Below are positions 1 to 6,687 of a stretch of DNA of 24,016 nt, in pieces. The DNA is from Methanobacteriota archaeon. GTDB lineage: Archaea; Thermoplasmatota; Poseidoniia; Poseidoniales; Thalassarchaeaceae. The position numbers were made by a program, and so were the translations under genes. The stretch covers positions 1 to 24,016 of the forward strand of contig NYST01000058.1 of assembly GCA_002683155.1 (NCBI GenBank), written 5' to 3'. Position 1 is the first letter of the stretch, and the number at the start of each line of letters is the position of its first letter. Below the pieces are notes generated by a model, which worked only from the letters and a program-made list of their open reading frames with translations, did no database searches and was not told where the DNA came from.

Positions 1-1
1 C

Positions 2-781
2 CTAGACACGGATGGGATTTCCAGAATCTGCCAGAGTGAGGGAATAGGTACGATTTACCATCTCGCCGCACTCCTTTCTGCGGTCGGCGAGCGCGATCCA
101 GATTTGTGCAGAAGGATCAACGTAGGGGGGACAATCTCGGTTCTCGAGGCGGCAAAGGAATGCAATCTCAGAGTCTACTCCCCTTCATCGATAGCGGTTT
201 TCGGACCAGACTCGCCAAAGCACGCAACTCAAGATTCCCCACTCAATCCAACCACTGTCTACGGGGAGACCAAGGTCACTGGCGAGGCCCTCGCCCGTGA
301 ATACTTGGATCAATTCAACGTCGACACCAGAGGGATCCGATACCCCGGCCTCATTTCCTACAAGGCACCCGCTGGTGGGGGAACAACTGACTACGCTGTG
401 GAAATATTCCATGCTGCACTGGAAGAAGGACACTACCAATGTTTCGTCCGCTCTGACACTCGTCTTCCTATGCTATACATGGATGACGCAATCAATGCCA
501 CCCTCTCCCTCATGGGCTCTAGTGAAGACGATCTAGGAGATTCCAGGGCTGGATACAACATATCTTGTCTTTCTTTCTCAGCAGGAGAGCTAGCAGATGC
601 CATATCCGAAAGGATAGAGGGATTCACTTGCGATTTCGTACCCGATGTCAGGCAGGAATACGCTGACTCGTGGCCGGATTCGATAGACGGCTCTATAGCC
701 GAGGACGAGTGGAATTGGACTCCTAAGTTCGACCTAGAATCATTAGTTGATGAGATGCTCAGGGGAATCTCCAGTCGCTAG
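2..781 (+). CDS. tdh: L-threonine 3-dehydrogenase, SDR/epimerase type (5' truncated by window edge)
   Basis: Oxidises L-threonine with NAD+ to 2-amino-3-ketobutyrate, the first step of threonine breakdown to glycine and acetyl-CoA; cytosolic. The frame is open from base 2, so the N-terminal Rossmann GxxGxxG segment (about 50-60 residues) lies off the left edge, and 259 residues are visible. Seen: the HLAALLSAVGE strand-loop, the catalytic serine region SPSSIAVFG, the SDR YGETK (Tyr-x3-Lys) pair, and the block RYPGLISYKAPAGGGTTDYAVEIF followed by DTRLPMLYMDDA. These blocks are characteristic of the short-chain threonine dehydrogenases and distinguish them from UDP-glucose epimerases. The TTG at 104 is not the real start. 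The stop TAG (779-781) lies inside a CTAG palindrome that also ends the convergent thermosome gene. No kbl ligase gene is visible here; it may lie outside the window. Confidence 0.88.
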   Translation, partial: LDTDGISRICQSEGIGTIYHLAALLSAVGERDPDLCRRINVGGTISVLEAAKECNLRVYSPSSIAVFGPDSPKHATQDSPLNPTTVYGETKVTGEALAREYLDQFNVDTRGIRYPGLISYKAPAGGGTTDYAVEIFHAALEEGHYQCFVRSDTRLPMLYMDDAINATLSLMGSSEDDLGDSRAGYNISCLSFSAGELADAISERIEGFTCDFVPDVRQEYADSWPDSIDGSIAEDEWNWTPKFDLESLVDEMLRGISSR

Positions 782-2370
782 ACCTCGGCTTCGCCATCCC
801 AGACTGGAGTACTCGGATCAGTCCTTGCCCAGAGCACATCATCAATCCTAAGTACGCCGATTGCAGCTTCGGTTGCTCCCGAGAGAGCGTGCCTAACTAC
901 GAATTCAGTGTCCAAGATACCCATCTCCCCCATGTCACAGTTCTCACCACTTTGTAGGTCGAAACCAATCCAGGCCCCAGATTCTCTTTGATCGGCAGAT
1001 AGCGAGAGTATGATCTCCACAGGATCCCTGCCGGCATTCTCAGCCAGAATCCTAGGGATCGACTCAAGTGCTGAAGCATAAGCCTCTATCGCAAGCTGCT
1101 CTCTCCCTGACTGTGACTGGGAGAATGATCTCAGATGCCTAGCTAGGTGGGACTGAATTGCGCCCCCGCCGGGGAGCACCCCGGGCCTGCTGTTCAGTCG
1201 ATGCGCCACACCAATGGCATCATCAAAAATCCTGATCGCCTCTTCCCTAATTGCTGGAGATGAACCCCTGGCAACCAGTGTCATCCCGCCGCCGTCACCT
1301 TCTATCAGGGTGTGATTAACATCCGCTATTCTTTCTTCTACCCTCTTCGAATATGTTCCCAGATCACTTTCTCCAAGGCCGCTAACGCTTCTTGTCGGTC
1401 TAGCCCCGGTGATCCTGGACAATAGGTCCATGTCGCTTCTTTCGAATCTTCGGTATGCTACGATTCCAGCCTTTGTCAGTTGCGTAACCGCTTCATCATC
1501 AATCCCGTCTCTGACTACCAGAAGGTTAACTCCGAGTGATGAGAGATGAGCAACCTGCTTTTGCAGATTCCCCCTGGATCTTTCGTGGAATTCCTGCAGT
1601 ATTCCGATACTGCTGACCTCGATCGAAGCATCGGTTTCCAGTTTGGCTTGTTCCAAACCGCCATCAATTATCGCCACAACTCCTCCGTCAGAATTCTCCG
1701 GACTGTTTGCATCGACTCTCGATTTTAGAAGCATCAGGCCGTTTACCAATGATGAGTCCATGACTGCCCCTTCTCCTACCTGTAAGCGCTTTACAACTAT
1801 TCTTTCTAGGTCATCGCCCCCTTCCATTTCCACGAGCCTGTCTGCTGCCTCTATTGCTAGGCTTGCAATCAAGCTACAGACGGATGAGTCACCCTTTCCT
1901 TGGAGGGAGGTTCTAATGACTTGGGATTTCTGCTCGCCATCAGATTCTCTTGACACCCTCTCGGTCTCTTTGATGGCCTCCTCCAGTGCAATTGAGTACC
2001 CGTTAACAATTATCGATGGATGAACTCCCATCCGAACTAGTTCCAGAGCGTTCTGCAGCATCTCTGCAACAAGCAGGACCGTCGTAGTCGTCCCGTCCCG
2101 AGCAGACCTATCCTGCGATGATGACGCATCGATAAGAAGTCTAGCAGTCGGATGTTCGACGTTTGCCTCCTCAAGAACCGTGACGCCATCGTTGGTGACC
2201 AAAGCAGAACCATCCCCATCAACCAGCATTTTATCCAGGCCCTTTGGACCCAGGGTCGAACGAATTGCTCCAGCAAGGGATGAAGCAGCCTTGACGTTGT
2301 TTACCAAAGCCGTCCTTCCGTGGATCCTGTCAGTGTCTTCCAGGGCTACGTCGTGATCAGACTCCACCAT
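778..2370 (-). CDS. Thermosome (group II chaperonin) subunit, divergent
   Basis: ATP-driven folding chaperonin subunit that assembles into double rings in the cytosol. It has 530 residues, close to the usual 540-550. Seen: STLGPKGLDKMLVD (39-51), VTNDGVT (58-64), DGTTTT (92-97), TSLQGK (154-159), an apical domain with the RDGIDDEA and YRRFERSDM blocks (about 288-314), FDDAIGVA (382-389), GVLPGGGA (397-404), AENAGRDP (443-450) and VLRIDDVLWA (506-515). The ATPase aspartates in NDG, DGTTT and FDDA are kept. Two features are unusual: the canonical GDGTTT glycine is Arg91, and the Gly/Met-rich C-terminal tail is missing (the protein ends in EAEV). It is probably one of several paralogous subunits. 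The ATG at 2370 is preceded by a good Shine-Dalgarno (GGAGG, plus-strand 2377-2381). It is divergent from the hsp20-like/dnaK genes, which suggests shared stress control. Confidence 0.93.
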   Translation of the reverse strand: MVESDHDVALEDTDRIHGRTALVNNVKAASSLAGAIRSTLGPKGLDKMLVDGDGSALVTNDGVTVLEEANVEHPTARLLIDASSSQDRSARDGTTTTVLLVAEMLQNALELVRMGVHPSIIVNGYSIALEEAIKETERVSRESDGEQKSQVIRTSLQGKGDSSVCSLIASLAIEAADRLVEMEGGDDLERIVVKRLQVGEGAVMDSSLVNGLMLLKSRVDANSPENSDGGVVAIIDGGLEQAKLETDASIEVSSIGILQEFHERSRGNLQKQVAHLSSLGVNLLVVRDGIDDEAVTQLTKAGIVAYRRFERSDMDLLSRITGARPTRSVSGLGESDLGTYSKRVEERIADVNHTLIEGDGGGMTLVARGSSPAIREEAIRIFDDAIGVAHRLNSRPGVLPGGGAIQSHLARHLRSFSQSQSGREQLAIEAYASALESIPRILAENAGRDPVEIILSLSADQRESGAWIGFDLQSGENCDMGEMGILDTEFVVRHALSGATEAAIGVLRIDDVLWARTDPSTPVWDGEAEV

Positions 2371-2504
2371 CTGTCCCCTCCAATCAAGCCTCTGTTTTCA
2401 ATACGCTCATACGTTATCCGCGCCATCTTCCTCCCGGTATTTCCGTTTCATTCAAATACCACCAGTCTTTCGCACTATACAACTAGAGGTTGATTAGTGA
2501 TATT
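2371..2504. promoter_or_regulatory. Divergent control region between thermosome and hsp20-like/dnaK genes
   Basis: This 134-bp non-coding spacer must hold both outward promoters. It contains a perfect 7-bp inverted repeat, GGTATTT (2436-2442) and AAATACC (2454-2460), with 11 bp between the arms. Rightward, CACTATACAAC (2473-2483) sits about 25-30 bp before the ATG at 2505, as expected for a TATA box with a very short leader. Leftward, the thermosome has a GGAGG ribosome site. That the repeat is a heat-shock operator is inference from its position between chaperone genes. Confidence 0.5.
2436..2460. repeat. Inverted repeat GGTATTT-N11-AAATACC, candidate operator
   Basis: Perfect 7-bp arms are separated by 11 bp, so the arm centres are 18 bp apart. 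The repeat lies 44 bp from the hsp20-like ATG and 65 bp from the thermosome ATG. The size and symmetry fit a dimeric winged-helix repressor such as the archaeal heat-shock regulator Phr, but no match to a known Phr site was established. Confidence 0.45.
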
Positions 2505-3107
2505 ATGACTAGAGAGAATTGGGATAATTTCGATGAAGAAGCCATCGAGGAAATGGCCAGGATGTTCGAACAAATGGGCATGCCAGTCGACATCAATACT
2601 CTGAAATCGATGATCGAGCAAGTAAGAAGCCAATTCGAGGAAATGGGGATAGACCCGGAGAAGGTCTCCATGAGCGAAGTCAAACTAGGGCTCAACTCGG
2701 ATCCAGAGGAGTTCATGAAGAACTTCGAGTCAATGATTAGCGGACCTCAGGGACTGGGCGATTTTCTGAAGAAGATGGGTGTCGATATCCACATCAAACC
2801 CGCTGTCTCTGAAGTAAGAGTCGATGTCGACGAAAGCCAGCATGAAACGAAAGACGACTCGATTCCAGAGGAGGACGTATACGTTAATGATGACCAGATG
2901 TTCGTTACAATCGACGTATCAAAGTTCGATGATATCTCCTCCGATAATCTTGAGTTAAGCCTTACAGGCGAAGGAGTGGTTCTACAGATGCTCAGGACGA
3001 ACCAGATCAGGCCATTCCGAACATTCGTACTCCCAAACGCATCATCAGAGGTAGCCAATTGGGAGATTAATAATGGCATCCTCGACATCACATTCGAACT
3101 GAAGTAG
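2505..3107 (+). CDS. Hsp20/alpha-crystallin-like protein with Met-rich helical N-terminus
   Basis: Probably an ATP-independent holdase that keeps unfolding proteins soluble in the cytosol. The C-terminal ~80 residues look like a degenerate alpha-crystallin domain: beta-strands VYVNDDQMFVTIDVS and LELSLTGEGVVLQM, then RPFRTFVLP and the Hsp20-like NGILDITFELK ending. The first ~95 residues are different: acidic, methionine-rich amphipathic helices (EEMARMFEQMGMPVDINTLK, then a FMKNFESMI stretch) not typical of small heat-shock proteins. A charged linker (KDDSIPEED) joins the halves. I chose ATG 2505; an in-frame TTG at 2490 would add five residues but sits directly on a GAGGT. The gene ends 21-27 bp before dnaK, on the same strand, so they are probably cotranscribed. 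The Hsp20 assignment rests on weak C-terminal similarity seen by eye. Confidence 0.6.
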   Translation: MTRENWDNFDEEAIEEMARMFEQMGMPVDINTLKSMIEQVRSQFEEMGIDPEKVSMSEVKLGLNSDPEEFMKNFESMISGPQGLGDFLKKMGVDIHIKPAVSEVRVDVDESQHETKDDSIPEEDVYVNDDQMFVTIDVSKFDDISSDNLELSLTGEGVVLQMLRTNQIRPFRTFVLPNASSEVANWEINNGILDITFELK

Positions 3108-3134
3108 TTTGGAACAAAAACAGGAGAAATGAAA

Positions 3135-5012
3135 ATGGGATCTGCAGTAATCGGAATTGACCTAGGAACGACAAACAGCTGTGTAGCTACGATTGAAGGT
3201 GGGAAGGCAGTAGTGATCCCCAACTCAGAGGGGTCTCGGACCACCCCTAGCGTAGTTGCCTTCACCAAGGAAGGTGAACGTTTGGTTGGAGTCACCGCTA
3301 AGAGGCAGGCGGTTACCAACTCGGAGAGGACAATCATCTCAGTAAAGAGAGAAATGGGCACGGACTGGACAAAGGACATAGATGGGGACAACTACTCTCC
3401 CCAGGAGATCTCTGCATTTGTCCTCCAGAAGCTAAAGGCAGACGCTGAAGAGTATCTGGGGACAGAGGTCAAGCAAGCAGTAGTGACTTGTCCAGCCTAC
3501 TTCTCTGATTCTCAGAGGAAGGCTACCAAGGACGCAGGAAGGATTGCAGGACTAGAGGTTCTGAGGATAATCAACGAACCCACTGCCGCAGCACTGGCCT
3601 ATGGTGTCGACAAGGAGGAGGATCAGACGGTCCTCGTCTACGACCTAGGTGGCGGGACATTCGATGTTTCCATTCTGGAGATTTACCAGGTCGATGGACA
3701 ACCACAGATAGAGGTCAAGGCGACCAGCGGCGACAACAGACTCGGTGGTGACGATTTCGATGAGGCTGTAATGGAGTGGATAGTTTCAGAGTTCAAGAAG
3801 TCCACTGGAATAGACTTGGAGAAGGATCTGCAGGCCATGAGCAGGATTCGTGAAGCAGCAGAGAAGGCCAAGATCGAGCTCTCCGGTACTCCATCGACTC
3901 AGATCAACCTACCATTCATCACAATGAACGATGGTCAACCAGAGCATCTCGACATGTCCCTGTCTCGTTCGAAGTTCGAGAAACTCACATCGAATTTGGT
4001 CGAGAGGACGATGTCCCCAACCCGCCAGGCAATGAAGGATGCAGGGATAAAGAAGGGTGACGTAGACAAGGTATTGCTAGTCGGTGGTTCGACTAGGGGT
4101 CCAGCGGTACAGCAAGCCATCGAGAAGGAGGTAGGAAAGGCACCTTTCAAGGGTATCAATCCGGATGAGGCAGTTGCTATGGGAGCGGCCCTACAGGCGG
4201 GAATAATCGTCGGTGACGAGGGAGTCACAGACGTCCTATTGCTTGACGTAACTCCACTAACGTTGGGAATTGAGACGCTCGGTGGAGTGACCACTACTAT
4301 GATTGAGAGAAACACCACAATCCCCTCAAGAAGGTCCGAGACATACTCCACTGCGGCAGACAACCAGCCAGCCGTTGAGATCCATGTCCTGCAGGGGGAG
4401 AGGGAGTTCGCTAAGGACAACATCACCCTCGGTAGATTCCATCTGATGGGGATCCCAGCGGCTCCAAGAGGAATACCTCAGATCGAGGTTACATTCGATA
4501 TCGATGCCAATGGAATCGTCAACGTATCCGCAAAGGATCTTGGAACGGGGACGGAGCAGTCGATCAAGATTGAGAGCCAGACCTCACTCTCTGAGGACGA
4601 GATAAAGCAGAAGATAGAGGATGCCGAGAAGTTCGCTGATGAGGACAAGAGAAGGAAGGCAAAGGTCGAGATGAGGAACTCGGCGGACAGCGTAGTCTAT
4701 CAGACTAGGAAGATGATTGAAGAAAACGAGGAAAAGCTCTCAGAGGATGACACCAAACCAGTCCTCGAGAAGCTGGATGAACTTGAGTCTCTGATCGTCA
4801 AGGACGAGACCCCCATTCCCTTGGAGGACATCGATGAGGCCGCAATTCAGACCAAGATGTCAGAACTGGAGCAATCCATGCATGCCATATCGACAAAGCT
4901 CTACGAGGCAGCAGCAGCTGAGATGGCAGAGGAAAAGGCGGATGGCGACGACGATGGCGTCGTTGATGCAGACTTCGAGGTCGTCGACTCAGATGACGAG
5001 GACCAAGACTGA
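3135..5012 (+). CDS. dnaK: Chaperone DnaK (Hsp70)
   Basis: ATP-dependent Hsp70 that binds exposed hydrophobic peptides and normally works with DnaJ and GrpE; cytosolic. Seen: phosphate-1 motif GIDLGTTNS near the N-terminus, AYFSDSQRKATKDAG, INEPTAAALAYG, phosphate-2 motif YDLGGGTFDVS, LVGGSTRGPAV, the interdomain linker VLLLDVTPLTLGIETLGG, the beta-sandwich substrate domain and a charged helical lid ending in an Asp-rich tail. The ATPase domain lacks the ~24-residue insertion of proteobacterial DnaK, as in Gram-positive and archaeal forms, which fits the known bacterial origin of archaeal Hsp70. AGGAG (3122-3126) is 8 nt before ATG 3135 but only 2 nt before ATG 3129, so I prefer 3135. Neither dnaJ nor grpE is in this window. 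The TGA is half of a TGATCA palindrome shared with the convergent aminopeptidase. Confidence 0.97.
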   Translation: MGSAVIGIDLGTTNSCVATIEGGKAVVIPNSEGSRTTPSVVAFTKEGERLVGVTAKRQAVTNSERTIISVKREMGTDWTKDIDGDNYSPQEISAFVLQKLKADAEEYLGTEVKQAVVTCPAYFSDSQRKATKDAGRIAGLEVLRIINEPTAAALAYGVDKEEDQTVLVYDLGGGTFDVSILEIYQVDGQPQIEVKATSGDNRLGGDDFDEAVMEWIVSEFKKSTGIDLEKDLQAMSRIREAAEKAKIELSGTPSTQINLPFITMNDGQPEHLDMSLSRSKFEKLTSNLVERTMSPTRQAMKDAGIKKGDVDKVLLVGGSTRGPAVQQAIEKEVGKAPFKGINPDEAVAMGAALQAGIIVGDEGVTDVLLLDVTPLTLGIETLGGVTTTMIERNTTIPSRRSETYSTAADNQPAVEIHVLQGEREFAKDNITLGRFHLMGIPAAPRGIPQIEVTFDIDANGIVNVSAKDLGTGTEQSIKIESQTSLSEDEIKQKIEDAEKFADEDKRRKAKVEMRNSADSVVYQTRKMIEENEEKLSEDDTKPVLEKLDELESLIVKDETPIPLEDIDEAAIQTKMSELEQSMHAISTKLYEAAAAEMAEEKADGDDDGVVDADFEVVDSDDEDQD

Positions 5013-6536
5013 TCAATCTTCAGTGATTAGCCTATGCAGGGTCCGAACGTGGACCCCGGAGGTCCCGTATTGGAAGAGGGGATTCACTCCCTCAGAACGA
5101 GCCTTTGCTCCCGGGCCCCACGCAGTACCCGCGATGTCCAAGTGCACCCATGGAATCTTCTCAGCCTCTTCATCGAACCCTCTGTGGGGGACGAAGAACT
5201 CCAAGAACGAAGCCGCGGAGTTCGAGGAACCAGCACGCCCACCTATTGATCCATTCCTGATATCCGCAAAAGCAGAATCTGTCATGTACTTGCGGAACTG
5301 CGAATTCAGGGGCATCCTCCAGACAGGCTCGCCACTCCTTCTCGCTGCTGCCTTGATTCTCTTGGCAATCCCCTCTTCGTTAGCCCACATCCCAGATATC
5401 TGATTTCCCAGAGCAGTTACCACGGCACCAGTAAGTGTCGCTAGGTCTACTATGTACTCAGGATCCATCTCGCCAGCCTTCCATAAACCATCGGAAAGAA
5501 CGTTCCTTCCCTCGGCATCAGTGCTGAAAACCTCGACAGTTTTTCCGGAGTACGTTTTGAAAACGTCCCCTGGACGATAGGCCCCAGAACCAGGCATGTT
5601 CTCGGCTAGGCAGGCTATCCCATTCACCCTCTTCGAGAAGCCAGTGGAGTAGAGGGCCTCCATCAGTCCGAATACAGTAGCAGCTCCGCACATGTCGTAC
5701 TTCATGTCCCACATTCCGCCAGTCGGTTTGATTGAGATCCCTCCTGTATCGAAGGTAATTCCTTTGCCAACAATGCAGGGTCTCTGGATTCCCTCATCGG
5801 CTTCCGGATTCAGTGTGAAAAGGACCATGCAAGGTTTCCTGTCACTTCCCTTGCCTACGTTGATCAATCCCCCCATGCCAAGCTCCTGCAACTTCTCCCA
5901 ATCGTATACTTCCACTGAGACGTTATCCTTGCCCACGGCCCATTCTTCTGCCCTGCGAGCATATTCCATCGGGTAAAGCACGTTAGCGGGCTCATTGCCA
6001 AGGTCTCGTGCTAGGTGAACACCTCCGACAACCGAGTGAATTAGAGAAAGCCCACCAGCAAGCGTCTCCTGATGCCTAGGGCTGGCTTGGAAGTCTATTG
6101 ACCATGGTTCTGAGATGTGGCTTTCATCGATTTCTTGATGCTCTAGGAACTCGTAATCCCTCAGCATCATTCCCTCGGCGAAGTCCATCATTCGCTCCCC
6201 AGTCCACCCAGAGGTGAATCTGACACACACTGATATCCCCTTCTTCTTGGACAGCGAGGCCATCGTCCTAGCCCCGGTGTTGCGAGCCATTCGGTGACCA
6301 AGGCTATCTTTCTCACCCATGCCAATCAGCATGACCCTGCACCCAGGGGTCCACACCACCATCCTCTGCCCCTTCTTCCCTTGGAACTCGTCAGACGATA
6401 TCGCTTCCTTGATCAGGTTTCGCTGTGATCTACTTAGTCCCGCAAGTGCATTGTTGGGGGCTCTTTCAATCCCTTCGAAGAGGGGTATCAGCAGTTGTTC
6501 TCTCGCTTCATCAAATTCACTATTGGACCAATTCAC
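5013..6536 (-). CDS. pepA: Leucyl aminopeptidase, M17 family
   Basis: Cytosolic two-metal aminopeptidase that trims N-terminal residues from peptides. It has 507 residues, normal for the family. The N-terminal ~160 residues are the variable domain; the rest is the catalytic domain. Metal and active-site residues line up with E. coli PepA: Lys258 and Asp263 in VGKGITFDTGG, Lys270, Asp281 in MKYDMCGAA, then Asp340, Glu342 and Arg344 in STDAEGRNVLSDGL. The usual Asn before this last motif is Ser. LATLTGA and HLDIAGTAW are also present. The start is GTG 6536; an in-frame stop 15 bp upstream rules out a longer form. It is separated from the upstream gene by 151 bp containing a TATA-like element, so it probably has its own promoter. 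The stop abuts that of dnaK. Confidence 0.95.
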   Translation of the reverse strand: MNWSNSEFDEAREQLLIPLFEGIERAPNNALAGLSRSQRNLIKEAISSDEFQGKKGQRMVVWTPGCRVMLIGMGEKDSLGHRMARNTGARTMASLSKKKGISVCVRFTSGWTGERMMDFAEGMMLRDYEFLEHQEIDESHISEPWSIDFQASPRHQETLAGGLSLIHSVVGGVHLARDLGNEPANVLYPMEYARRAEEWAVGKDNVSVEVYDWEKLQELGMGGLINVGKGSDRKPCMVLFTLNPEADEGIQRPCIVGKGITFDTGGISIKPTGGMWDMKYDMCGAATVFGLMEALYSTGFSKRVNGIACLAENMPGSGAYRPGDVFKTYSGKTVEVFSTDAEGRNVLSDGLWKAGEMDPEYIVDLATLTGAVVTALGNQISGMWANEEGIAKRIKAAARRSGEPVWRMPLNSQFRKYMTDSAFADIRNGSIGGRAGSSNSAASFLEFFVPHRGFDEEAEKIPWVHLDIAGTAWGPGAKARSEGVNPLFQYGTSGVHVRTLHRLITED

Positions 6537-6564
6537 CTTATCGCCAAAGTCTCAGATTTGGTGC

Positions 6565-6576
6565 TAATATACAAAG
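6565..6576 (-). promoter_or_regulatory. Putative TATA box for the leucyl aminopeptidase gene
   Basis: Read on the minus strand this is CTTTGTATATTA, about 29-40 bp upstream of the GTG start. It lies in an AT-rich 151-bp spacer (6537-6687) between two same-strand genes. A TTTCC-TT-GGAAA inverted repeat (6579-6590) lies just upstream in transcription direction, and CCAAA/TTTGG arms (6544-6548, 6557-6561) lie next to the start. The TATA assignment is from position and composition only. Confidence 0.4.
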
Positions 6577-6687
6577 AATTTCCTTGGAAAGGCAGACTTT
6601 AGAGTCACTTTTGTTAATTGAGATTATTAAATAACACTACTAACTATGCATTTCTTTAATCGGACAAACCATCCCATATGCCATTCT

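Noticed and set aside
104..106. TTG as a start for the threonine dehydrogenase
   Set aside because: Conserved family sequence (HLAALLSAVGE) continues upstream in the same frame to the window edge.
2747..3391. Open frame of 214 residues antisense to the hsp20-like and dnaK genes
   Set aside because: Its composition is Ser/Thr/Val-rich, as expected from reading the complement of strong coding sequence, with no domain; dnaK on the other strand is certain.
3935..4426. Open frame of 163 residues antisense to dnaK
   Set aside because: It lies wholly inside the conserved dnaK ATPase domain and linker and shows no recognisable motif.
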